This document shows positions 24,140 through 33,913 of a stretch of DNA of 64,000 nucleotides, in pieces. Position numbers and translations under genes: made by a program. The first letter of the stretch is position 1. Each line of letters opens with the position of its first letter. The stretch is taken from contig PUQB01000641.1 of assembly GCA_003024785.1 (NCBI GenBank), forward strand, positions 62,001-126,000, in the 5' to 3' direction. Under the pieces are notes generated by a model. That model had not been told where the DNA came from, searched no databases, and was given only the letters and a program-made list of their open reading frames with translations. Origin of the DNA: Selaginella tamariscina (Eukaryota; Streptophyta; Lycopodiopsida; Selaginellales; Selaginellaceae).

Positions 24140-25443
24140 TGTTGTGAGGGTGCCTGACACTCTTTAGCAAAATGACCAGCTTACAATTATAACATTTCAC
24201 AACCCCGCCTGCGGAACGCGGGGGAGCAGACTTTGGAGCCGATCCTTTGGCCTGCTGAGGAGGTGGTATGCCAATGGTTTCCAAATGGTGGTCTTGATGT
24301 GTCCGAAACTTGGAACTGCTGACAAAGGGACTTGCACTTCGAATTGATGGCGATTGATCTGGTCGCCTATCAAACCTTCTGAAACCCAGACTTTGGAGGA
24401 AACTTCCTTGGTTTAGGTTTTGCTTCCTCCCCTTTGTACAAGTCTTCTAACGACATGCCATAAGCAACCTTTTGAGCTGCCTCTTGACATTCTCGATAGC
24501 TTGTTGGCTTGTACCTTAAAATTTCTCTTCGCGTCTTTTCATTCAAGTGCCATGAAGCAACTTCGAGCTTCATCATCGCTTATATTTGGCACCAATCGCT
24601 ACACTTTCGAATCGATAAACATGGTCCATAGGACTTCCCCAACTCCCTTGTTGACAAGAGTGCCAGGTCAGCACACATCGCAAACCGAGATCATCCGGCA
24701 TATACTGGCTTTTTGATCTCCTTTTTCATGTGCTTCCAGCTGTTTCGGTATCCACGTTCACCTTCAACAATTCGCCACCAAGTCTTAGCTTCTTCTTTAA
24801 GAAACTGCTTGGCACATGCAACCTTTTCTGTCTTTCTCACGGAAGCAGCCTCGAAATAGCTTTCCATATCATACAACCAGTCATCCAAAACCTTGTAATC
24901 CTTTGAACCCATGAAATTCGAAGGCTTTACCGGTTTGAATTTACTGGGACCTCCACCTACTTCCGTCGAAGAATCTGATTCAGAGGAACCTGACTCTGAG
25001 TCATGCTTCTTCTTCTTTTTCCGTGTGTCTGATTGCGGAACATCTGGCACTGCAGTATTCGTCGGAATCCGAACGGCAACATTATCGATTCGGTCGTTCA
25101 ACCCAAACATCCCCTCGAAGTTCGTTTAGGGCATCCATCATTATTTCGCCAACCAGGTCTCTGTCTAACCTAGGGGGTCGACCTGGATCAGCTCATCCAT
25201 CTCCTCATTTTGAGCCTCTAGCCCTCTCTGCCTCAGGCTCTGGTTGCTTTCTTTGCTCATCGTATTGAACCCTAGTTTCAACACTCGGAGAATATGCTGG
25301 AATATTCCCAATGTAAGTTGGAAACACCCTGCACAGGTTGTACACCCACACACATCAGCTTGAACTAGCATAAGACTTTCGGACATACCTAGAATCTCAC
25401 GCCGACTCACTGAGCAAGTGTTCTCCGAAGTTTGACAACTCAC
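24140..25443 (-). pseudogene. Family A gag, frameshifted
   Basis: Nucleocapsid/capsid precursor. N-terminal segment 25443-25165 (MSCQTSENTCSV). A lysine/serine-rich linker and capsid-like block at 25110-24691 (DYKVLDDWLYDMESYFEAA, then EAKTWWRIVEGERG). A basic part at 24576-24370 (YRECQEAAQKVAYGMSLEDL). The zinc knuckle at about 24195-24155 reads CYNC-K, then GHFAKEC, with one base missing between the halves. It is broken in at least three places. Confidence 0.85.
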
Positions 25444-25570
25444 AGGATCAAACTCTCTGCGCAGAATACAGACATGTCAACCGAAAGCGATAGAGTAGAT
25501 CAAGAATTTAGAGTTATCTAAACATTGAAACCCTATGACTTAAGGTAGTCCTACTGACCGCAGAGAACTT

Positions 25571-25582
25571 GCTCCGATACCA
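25571..25582 (-). promoter_or_regulatory. Primer-binding site, initiator tRNA-Met type
   Basis: Minus strand TGGTATCGGAGC two bases after the 5' LTR terminus. It matches the initiator-tRNA-Met complement TGGTATCAGAGC except for one base. Confidence 0.85.
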
Positions 25583-25584
25583 AT

Positions 25585-26545
25585 TGTCAGAGTTTTTACC
25601 TGGTGCCACAAAGGCGGCTTGCCAGGTGCCAACCCTGGAATCCCCTCTCTGGAAACCCCACGGAATCTGGTAAAGTAACCCGTATTAGGAACCCAAGCCT
25701 TAGGAACTAAACCCTAACTGACTAAGTCCACGAACGAGACTCACCTTGTGAATCAGGATACACGGACTAGCCGAGTTTAGGTGTCGTTCCTAGCTTGGCG
25801 TGGTTGAGGCGGCCGGAGCAAGGCCTCAACCACTAGTTCTGCGGAACGTGAACTCGGGCAATACCTTTGAGCTTGCGAGCAGGTTTTCGGACCAAGGAAT
25901 CTGGCTAACTCCTTGGAAGTGACGTGCCCTTGTCTCAAAGGCAAGATCCTGCCAACGATAAGGATAGTCTAACCCTAGGGTGGGTTGTACCCCTGTCGTG
26001 TGGAAGTTTGGGCGGCACACAGAGGGTTGCACCTTGACGACACAAGCTTAGCTTGCACCGGTAGGAGGTTAACGAGCTCTCTTTTGAACCCAGGAAGCCT
26101 CACTACATATACTCTACCTTATTTATGTGACGGACCCCCCCCCCCTGTTTACCTAAATGAGTAAGTGGGCTGGCACGGAAATGCCAGCCCTTAGAGAAAA
26201 TGGTTGTCCTAACCTAACCCTAAACCTAACCCCTAGGGGGGGTATTAGGGCGTGGGGTTAGGGCAAAAGGTCAACCCTAGGGGTGTCCCTAACCCTTTTT
26301 GACAAGCTATATTTCGAAAACCCTAACCTGAACGTCAAACCGGGGGAGAGTTTCTAGAAGGTAAGTTCTAGCTTCGCCCCTAGAGTTCCTGCAAATACCT
26401 AATGACACCCGGCCGGACCATCACTAGATACCCAAGTGCACTAAGGGGCCTGTTTCCTACTACATCTAGGGTTCGTCACACAACTCGGTAGTAACAACAG
26501 TCAAACCCCAAAGTAAAGGGTCGAGTCATAGTAAAAACTATGATA
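25585..26545 (-). mobile_element. 5' LTR of the full-length family A element
   Basis: 961 bp from TGTCAGAG (25585) to CTATGATA (26545). The terminal C of TGACA is T here. In element orientation: inverted-repeat start, telomere-like GGGTTAGGG and CCTAACCC stretch (26200-26300), G tract, TATA-like CATAAATAAGG (about 26119-26129). Confidence 0.9.
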
Positions 26546-26550
26546 TAGAT
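26546..26550. repeat. Target-site duplication TAGAT, right copy
   Basis: TAGAT directly after the right LTR, identical to 19313-19317. Confidence 0.9.
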
Positions 26551-27916
26551 AAATTGATACAATTGTAGAGTCATATAATAACTTATTAGTAAATTTGCGA
26601 TTTGAGCGTTAAACGATCATTATCAGTTTGAGAGTATCAATATCGAAATCACAATTGTTTATGGAATAAGAATTAGTTAAAAAGTGATGTCAAAACACAA
26701 ATTGTTCAAAATACTTTGATATAACTTTGGGGGAAATATTTACATAATTAATTTGAGAATGGAAATGGATATAATGTTTATAGAGGCATGTAGTATTACA
26801 AGTTTAGGGAGACTCTTATTGTGGAAACTAAGTTTAAAAATTTAGTATTTAACTTAGTAAGATAATGATTTTAGTTGTTATGCTCTTTGGGGAATGAGTA
26901 CAATAGGAATGGGTCAATTTAGACACATGATATCTAGAAGATTGCCATTTGAGGCACTAGATATAGGTTGAGTTTCCTGTTTTCCACATCAATTTGTTGA
27001 AAATGTATGTTAGCTTATATCTGCTTCCTGAATTGGTTGATGTTTTGAAAGAGTACAAATCAGTTATGAAAGCCGAATGGTAGTATTATGACACTTGGTT
27101 GTAGATTTGACTTGAATTTGATTCTCATTAGGATGAGTTATGTCAATGACACATCAAATGAATTGATTAATTTCATATTGACATGAACTTGTGTATATAT
27201 GTGTACAGTCGTGCACCTCTGGCAATAATGACATGTTTACAAGGAACAAGGTTTCGAAAATAATACTCTTATATTAGAAAAGAGTTTAATTCCGATAAAT
27301 GTCTCATACCTAGTCTGGCATAGCTATACATAATAGTGAATAGGTATAGTAGCAGACCCTTATGCAAAAAGTATGAGAAACATAAAGGGAGGTAAAAATG
27401 TGAGGTTATAATACTATAACATGTGAAGATGTGAAACCATTAGAAAATCAAAGAAACGTAAAGCATTGGGTTAAATATTTAATATCAACTCAAATTGCTG
27501 CTTAACGACCAAGTGTGTTTAAAAGTTAAGGAATAAAGTAAGGCTTTTATTTCTTATTAACTTTGGGCTAGCAGTTAACAATAATCAAAAGCCTACAATA
27601 TAAATTCTAGCTAAGTAAAGAAATTAAACCATTATATTGCTACATCAGGTGACAGACTTACAAATGTGCAACAGTCTTCAAGTGACTTCATGTCACAGGT
27701 GGTGCCTTTAGTAGCTAAGTTTATGACTTAATAAATAACGATTTTGAAATACTTGGTTTTACATATGCAAGAGGGATAACTAACAATTATGTGAAATTTT
27801 TGTTACACTATAGAGTGATATGTTAGTTTTGATTAAAAAAAAAATTAACATTATATGGTCTTAAAGTTACTTTTATCCATCAATCAGGACGTTGACATTT
27901 TCAAATGCAGAAAGAA
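26551..27916 (+). mobile_element. Decayed internal region (right part) of the old family A element
   Basis: Continues 17044-19312 across the nested insertion. 27640-27790 aligns with the untranslated region next to the young element's polypurine tract (shared caagtgacttcatgtcaca-ggtggtgcct, split here). 27889-27916 corresponds to its polypurine tract (CGTTGACATTTTCAAATG then AGAAAGAA). The rest is A+T-rich with no intact coding frame. Confidence 0.7.
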
Positions 27917-28130
27917 TGTTATAGTTTCTACTATAACCTTTACTTTTACTTTGGAATTGATTGTTGTGACCTATTAAACTACGTTCGCAGCCCTAAATAA
28001 TGATAAACCCTACTTAATGCACTTAAGTAAGGTAGTCCAACTAGTTGTTTCTTAGATACCCTCGATAAACTCTAAGTGAAAATAGTACTTACCCCTCATG
28101 TTAGGGTTTAAGGGTCGATTTAGTTATGCT
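27917..28130 (+). mobile_element. Start of the 3' LTR of the old family A element
   Basis: Begins TGTTATAGTTTCTACTATAAC, the decayed equivalent of TGTCATAGTTTTTACTATGAC, right after the polypurine remnant. It follows the family A LTR to about 28110 and is then replaced by an LTR fragment in the opposite direction. Confidence 0.7.
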
Positions 28131-28581
28131 TTGACAATAGAAGTTATAGCTTGCACCTATACAAGAATGAATAACAAGCTCAATTATGAACCTAGGAACT
28201 TTCTACATGTCCTACTTAATTTATGTTATATAGGCTCCCTTTATTTTTTTTATTTTGTAAAGTGAACTAGTATAGAAATATCATTTTCAAATAAAAATAT
28301 ACTTAATGAATGACCCACACCCTGGGTTTAGATAAGGATGTTTTCACCCATATCTAACATGTTGAATTCACCAAAATTAATTAATAACCAACTAAAATGT
28401 AAAAAACAAGGGTAAGAAATTTTAAAAAGGTAAGTGTTACACTCGATTAAAAGTTTCTCAGAGGTAGTAGTCCTGAATACTTAAGTGCATTTAAGTATGC
28501 ATGTTCTCATTGTATTTCAAGATAACTTTATATGTAATAATAATTAACTCCAAAGTAAAAGTAGTAATAAAAACTATTACA
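28131..28581 (-). mobile_element. Decayed family A LTR fragment, minus orientation
   Basis: From gcttgcacctat through caagctcaattatgaacc and ttaatttatgttatatagg to aataaaaactattaca at 28581. It aligns with the right part of the minus-oriented family A LTR in an A+T-shifted form, and forms an inverted pair with 27917-28130. Confidence 0.65.
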
Positions 28582-28765
28582 TGTTTTAATTAAAGTTTAG
28601 ATTTAACATAAACTCCTCAATATAAAAAGTTATTATATATATACCTTTATTTATTTATAGATATGACATTATAAAAATTCTATAATGAGTAAATCTGGCC
28701 GTACATATATGTTTATATATACGATCGTATGGCAAAAGTGTCGTTATGTTTTAGAGTGGCCGGAA
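28582..28765. other. Boundary between retrotransposon DNA and the gene island
   Basis: Short A+T-rich stretch with atatata runs. It may include the promoter of the downstream plus-strand gene, but no distinct element could be fixed. Confidence 0.4.
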
Positions 28766-29811
28766 TGTACAAGGACCTTCGTGTTGTTAACAAAGCTGAT
28801 CTTTCCTTAATTCAAGTGTCTTCATTGCTGAAGGAATTTTTATAAACATTTTAGGGCATATTGGAAATGGATGTGGAGGATGAAGCAGCAAGGGCGAGGG
28901 CATTGGACCACGCTCCTTGACTAATCTCAAGTCTAATTCGCGAATCACATCCATCCCGAGGTATGCGTTCACTTTGTGCGGCATCAAAGCAGATTATAGT
29001 TGCAAACCGTCCACCGGGGACCGAAGTGTCCTCAGGGTTCAGCAACATTAGTTCAGCAAACCCAGCGCAACTACAGTGACCCAGGTGCTGGAGATTCTAT
29101 TAAAGAGGACGGTCATCGCAGAAGCCGAAGTAGATCTTCAGCAGAGGAAGGCTAAAATGAGTGAGGAACAAGTGAGACAGAAATGCATACAGATTAAGGA
29201 GATGTGGTCCCGAGTGGAGGAGATGGAGAAGGTTGCTGTTGGAACAAGTGCAATTCTTAAGGAGATGCAAGTGAAGCTAGAGGAAATGGAACAGGAGACT
29301 TGTAGACAGAAACAGAGAGCTAACGAGAATGAACAGGAGCTCTCTAAAGTGAGGCGTGATTTCGGTGTTCTGCGTTCCAGTGTTGATAGTCTCGTCAATG
29401 CCCGAGAAACCATACGCTCCATGGAGATTCGTATTCAAGAAGTGGAGAGAATCTCTGAGCGGTGAGTTTCTACCTCAGTAAGTTATTACTCAACTCGATT
29501 AAGCTATTATTCTGATTTTCTAACCCATCATTCTAGTGTGTCTATAAAGAAAAAAGTGTCTACAGTCTAATCATCTTAAAGTCTCGAGAATGTAATATGT
29601 CTCAGATAAGTTGTATACACATTGGACAAAAATAACTTGTGTTACATACACAGCTTTCGGCTCGTGTGGGAGGCTTGGAGGCAGGAACAAGGATAAAGAA
29701 GTAGAAGCTTCAAAAGCTAATGCTGGAGAACCAGGAGTTAAGAGCACAAACTGGACTTTAAAGAATCAGAAACTGGCTGCCGTCAGTGACCAAGGCCAAA
29801 CAGCTGCTTAA
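28766..29811 (+). CDS. MPB2C-like microtubule-binding coiled-coil protein (tentative, frames interrupted)
   Basis: Probable host gene. The main exon, about 29052-29461, is almost wholly coiled coil: EILLKRTVIAEAEVDLQQRK, MWSRVEEMEKVAVGTSAILK, KLEEMEQETCRQKQ and SSVDSLVNARETIRSM. It ends at a GT donor (29462), and a final exon runs from the AG at 29652-29653 to a stop at 29811 (LQKLMLENQELRAQ and NQKLAAVSDQGQTAA in neighbouring frames). The spacing of VEEMEK-VAVGT, the VNARET block and a C-terminal LMLENQEL block resembles plant MPB2C, a microtubule-associated protein; this is a recognition by eye. A 26-codon frame from ATG 28766 (MYKDLRVVNKADLSLIQ) may be the first exon. Indels break frame before 29076 and in the last exon. 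Confidence 0.5.
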
Positions 29812-31157
29812 GTTATCACTATAAATCTTCTATGTATAATACGTGTAAGTATTCTGTATATTTACTTAGTAATGTTTAATATTTGCATCGTGAGCATTTT
29901 GCTTTCTTGAGGTGCCTTTCTTCTGTAAGAAGGTGTGTAACATTTTCAAAAGGTAGGGGTTTTGTTTTATATTTCTTATTCTTTTGAATGCTGTTTTTTT
30001 TCTCCTTTCTGGCCATTGAATCTAGTGTCATGCTGGTGTCAGTGAAACTGACTAAGAGGTTCCGCATCGGTTACTGTTGCGAGAACTGCACATTTCCCTA
30101 CAATGGAATGTGAGGCCTGCCTCATTGGTTGCTTGATCCAAAGTCCTCTCATAACAGTGAACACATTTTTGCATTTCCCAAGTCAACAATTGGCTGCTTG
30201 TGTTGATTAGATTAAATTAACCTTTTCTTGACGTGCTGTTTGAGCATTGTCTGGTTTCCAATGCAGGACTCGCAGGGGACACGGTTAAGTAAATGGCTTC
30301 TGTCTGGCTTCACTTGGTCTCCTCGTGCTCGCCAATTCATATCTATCTCCACGTTCATCAAATCTATTTACGGTAACACGTCTTAATAACTTTGAAAAAG
30401 AAGACCTGTTGTCCAGACATGAGGATTCTCAGCATTGCTTTGCTACTGAGCTTGTGCATATTCATGGAGTGTTTGTTCTAGCAGGCAAACTAGTTAGTGT
30501 TATGTTGCAGCGGGCTTAACCGATAAGAACAGTTTTTCTGTGGGTTCTAAGGGCTTGGAGTGTAAGGATTGCAGCAAGTGGATCAGTTGACAAGTTTGTT
30601 TCCCAGATGCTCCCCAAGAATTTTTCAAGTCCCGCCTTCTGGACCAAGCCCAACGGGAAATGCAGATGTTCTTGGAGCAAAACATGATCGGCTAGCGGAC
30701 TGCCTCCCTTGATCTGGGAGCTTTCATACAAATTCACGGCAAAGCTTAATTTCTATTTTTTTGCTTCTTATATATGGTCTTTTATGTATGTAGTTTTGTT
30801 GGAGATATGCCAGGTTTGCAAGATTACCTGAGCATTTGAACATGAAGATCTGATCATAAGGTTTTCATCTTATCTACGGTTTGACGCCAGGTTTTCAATA
30901 TGCCTCCTTTTTATGTGCGTATGCGTGTGCATATGAAACCTATACATACATTATGCACACTGTGTGCGTGTGTGTGGTCTTTCCTCTCTGGTAAGAAATA
31001 TGCGAGTGATGTTTATAGACACACACACACATACAGTGTTGGGAAAGTTGTGCTTTATCTTCTTTTTTTAGAGTAGAAATGAATCTTCTTGTTCAAAAAG
31101 GTATTTGCACTACCCGTTTAAAATAATTATTGTCAGATTGTGAAAGAAGCTGAAGAG
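29812..31157. other. 3' flank of the MPB2C-like gene, with a possible unassigned exon
   Basis: Mostly non-coding. At about 30590-30692 the plus strand reads PQEFFKSRLLDQAQREM and then QMFLEQNMIG before a stop, with an AG acceptor-like gattgcag upstream (30575). It looks like the C-terminus of an unknown protein but I cannot name it. TG/CA microsatellites lie near 30960-31035. Confidence 0.35.
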
Positions 31158-31410
31158 GGAAATTGAAAAAAAGTCGTTCTCGGTGGTCTGAAATAGGTAA
31201 GCCCGACTTTGTTTTTATTTTTCTTGTGTGTGCGCTCATACCACCACCTTAATTTGGCTGGAAATTGAAAAAAAGTCGTTCTCGGTGGTCTGAAATAGGT
31301 AAAGCTTCATTTGCTGGTTAACTAGTATATAGTTCTCCAGAATCCCGATTTTGTTTTTATTTTTCTTCTGTGTGTGTGCGCTCATAACACCACCTTAATG
31401 TGGATATGTG
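31158..31410. repeat. Intergenic tandem duplication with a 43-bp identical block
   Basis: The block beginning GGAAATTGAAAAAAAGTCG and ending AATAGGTAA occurs identically at 31158-31200 and 31260-31302. The following ttgtttttatttttctt, then gcgctcata and accaccttaat segment also occurs twice (31208 and 31351). The second copy carries about 41 extra bases. Confidence 0.85.
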
Positions 31411-31567
31411 GGATTTTGAAGTATTTGCAAAGCGTAACCCTCTACAGTATTGATCATAACACTGTAGTGTTTATAGCGCGGTCGGGCACAATGCATTAGT
31501 AGCTACATTATATTTAATTAAGAACGTTTTGTTTCATGAGGTTGGTGGTACAAAAACACATGCCATA

Positions 31568-32054
31568 TCACCCAGAAAAGAAGCGCTTCCACGACTGCCA
31601 AGGTAGGAAGCCACCTAAACAAGCACCAAAACAACAGACATGTCTCATAGATCAATTTCAATACACGTAGGCTTACCACATCCATTGCATCTGAAATAAT
31701 ATTGGCCCCTCTTTACTAGTCCGGAACCACCACAGACTTTACATCTTCTCTGTGCTTCCTGATACAAAAGAAATTGCCGTTGGCCGTAACTCAGCCAAAA
31801 AAAAGGACTTACAATGCGTTTGCTGAATTCAATCCCCGCAATGACAAAGGGTGTCACACCCACTGCATAACACACAAGTTAGATAGACATGGAGATGACA
31901 AAGAAATCTGCACATACCAATTGCCCCTACAACAACTTGCCATGACAAACATTTGTGGGTTGTTCAACTCATCTATTGCTCTTGTTTTAACTTGTCTCCT
32001 CCTAGGAATCCCTAGCCTCAATAATCCAGGAAACATTTGCATAGACATGGCCAT
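31568..32054 (-). CDS. Small DnaJ-type zinc-finger protein, probably plastid
   Basis: Four exons with clean GT-AG junctions: 31918-32054, 31813-31862, 31677-31758 and 31568-31614, separated by introns of 55, 54 and 62 nt. The reading is FVIAGIEFSKRI | EAQRRCKVCGGSGLVKRGQY, YFRCNGCG | GGFLPWQSWKRFFSG-stop. The C-x2-C-x-G-x-G ... C-x2-C-G arrangement is a single DnaJ-type zinc-binding module. This layout with the GGFLPWQSW tail is seen in short plant proteins, many plastid-targeted. The basic N-terminus (LGIPRRRQVKTRA) fits a transit peptide. One base appears to be missing in exon 1 near 31935, needed to link VVVGAIG to the next exon. The role is unknown. The U-box gene lies 100 bp upstream on the same strand. 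Confidence 0.72.
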
Positions 32055-32153
32055 TTCAAATAGGAGATGCCCTATTAATAATGGTTAACAAAATTCCTTG
32101 TTAAATGTGTCAGCTGCGAAACATTTTCTCGCAGGAAAACAATAAAGAATTTC

Positions 32154-33322
32154 CTAAGATCGAATCTCAATCCTGTCATGAACCAAAACATCCGGGCAAT
32201 GCTCCCGGATATTACACAGTAACTTTAGCAAATCTCCCATCTCATGCTTCGTCCTGGACGAGAAATCCTTTTGCAGCATCAACAGCAGCTTCTCCACGAC
32301 CCTCCCTTCTTCACAACCCTCCTCTGGATTCCCTCGTCCGAAGAAAACGTACAGACCAGCCATAGCGTCCGTACAGCCGACTCGGTGGCCATCCCGGACA
32401 CCGTACCAATCTTTCCGCCTATAGCCGATATCCCACCCCGTACACCTCCCAACTCGGCTCTTCCCTCTGCACACTGGCAAACAATTTCGACAATCGCAAG
32501 GGCATTCTCGCAAGTGGACCTCTCCTGAATCCTCGGAAGAATATCCACCAGCGCCTCCATGACGCGCATTCAACAGCGAGGACTCTGTTCCTCCTTGAAC
32601 TGCACAAGCACATGAGAGCTCTCAAGCTCGCCTTCACAGCCATTGACTCTGGCTGCTGGTTGAGAAGCTCAACCAGCCCCGCAAAGCACTTGTGATTGCC
32701 ACCGACCGCAAGTTTCAGATCCCTCTCTGTACCCACGAGAGTTTCCAACAAGAGTAGCTGCATTGACGCGAGAGCCCAAGTCAATCCCTTGCAGAGAATA
32801 GAGCAGACTGAATCAATGAGCTTCTGTTGCTAGCTAGAATCCTTCGTGTGTAGAGCTCATGGGCAAGAGCACTAGTATCCCCAGCGATTCTTCACGACAC
32901 CGGACATATATAGTCGTTGAAGTAAGTATCGATGCGAGAACTGGGATTGCATCCTCAGCTTCCCCAATGCACCGGCTGTTCCTGGCGCTCTGCCGAGCCA
33001 TAGACTTGAGGCTCTTTAGTATTCGGAGCTGCTGCTGCTCGCTTCCTGCAGATTCAACCTCCTCAATCATGCTTGACACGTCTCTCTTGGAGTGCTTATT
33101 CTTGTCACGCCATTGCGAGATCAAGCTCCTGAGCATGCGGTTGGGAGTCAATTCCAGGCAATCCAAATCCTTGCAAGTGATTGGACATGTCTTGTGACCA
33201 GCACTGAGCCATCTCTCAATGTTGGATCTTTCGTAGCTTACTCCTGTACAAAGACTTACCGGATCTGCCATGGGCTCCAATGAAATAGGACACCTGAAGC
33301 AATGTGGAACTACACCTTCCAT
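32154..33322 (-). CDS. U-box/ARM-repeat E3 ubiquitin ligase (PUB family), frameshifted
   Basis: Single-exon gene from ATG 33322 (MEGVVPHC) to the stop at 32154, about 390 codons, typical of the short U-box/ARM class. The U-box occupies residues 5-72: PHCFRCPISLEPMADPV, GVSYERSNIERWLSAGHKT, then CPITCKDLD and LTPNRMLRSLISQW. It would recruit the E2 enzyme, and the ARM repeats would bind substrate. ARM-type helices follow (VKASLRALMCLCSSRRNR; LVDILPRIQERSTCENALAI). The start at 33322 is preferred over 33448 because the extra residues are unlike the family. A TATA-like TATATATAC (about 33357-33366, minus strand) precedes it. Frame changes near 32860, 32570 and 32310 interrupt the ARM part. Relatives act in stress and immune signalling; its own substrate is unknown. 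Confidence 0.85.
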
Positions 33323-33356
33323 AACGAGCCAACCCGACGTTTGGAAATGTGTGTGT

Positions 33357-33366
33357 GTATATATAT
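33357..33366 (-). promoter_or_regulatory. TATA-like element of the U-box gene
   Basis: Minus strand TATATATACA about 35-45 bp upstream of the chosen ATG, followed by a CA repeat. Placement fits a core promoter with a short leader. No other support. Confidence 0.4.
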
Positions 33367-33447
33367 AAGACATTGGGATACGGTGTGGAGCATTTTTTGA
33401 TACGTGAATTTTGGCTGGCACCAGCCCAGCCCAGCTGTTTTTCACCA

Positions 33448-33913
33448 CCGGTCAACTTGACCAGTTAACTGAAAATGCTTAGTAATTTTAACATTCCACG
33501 CACACAATAGTAATGATATTGCCCCCCCCTTTTTTTTTTCCAGCTCCCTGCCTAAAAGCGAAAGTCCGGTAATGGAGCAGCTGTAAAGCAGATAACAACT
33601 ACAAGAGGCGGCAAGACGCCAAAATCATACCTGGTACCAGTGGTATATAACTTTTAAATAATAGTATAAAATAAATTTAATTGGCATCAAGCATCACAGG
33701 CAAAATCTTTTAGTTATTTAATTTTTGTTTTATAACTTATCATCAATGAAATGAACTAGTTGTTATAATCAGACATAATTACATGGAAAATGACACGCTG
33801 GCATCACTGACATCAGGTGATTGGTTTCTTTAACTATCTTTTGTTAATATACGATTTGGAGTTTACATATTATGGTGAACAAATAAATATAGCAACCGTT
33901 TATTGTCTCAAGT
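33448..33913. other. Intergenic region between the U-box and palmitoyltransferase genes
   Basis: Non-coding, with a C tract and poly-T (33522-33539). It should hold the promoter of the minus-strand U-box gene and the 3' flank of the palmitoyltransferase gene. No distinct motif beyond the TATA-like box was assigned. Confidence 0.5.

Larger units (their letters stand above)
19318..26545 (-). mobile_element. Full-length family A Ty3/gypsy chromovirus
   Basis: Complete 7.2-kb structure in minus orientation: 5' LTR 25585-26545, primer-binding site 25571-25582, gag, protease, RT, RNase H, integrase and chromodomain (25443 down to about 20640), polypurine tract 20254-20269, 3' LTR 19318-20253, flanked by TAGAT on both sides. 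The chromodomain after integrase places it among chromoviruses. The two LTRs are closely similar, differing mostly by small insertions and deletions. The outer terminus of the 5' LTR ends TGATA instead of TGACA. Several frameshifts interrupt gag-pol, so as written it could not make its proteins. It inserted into an older copy of its own family in the opposite orientation. Confidence 0.95.

Noticed and set aside
32244-32528. Plus-strand frames opposite the U-box gene
   Set aside because: Antisense to the ARM-repeat part, which has recognisable helices on the minus strand.
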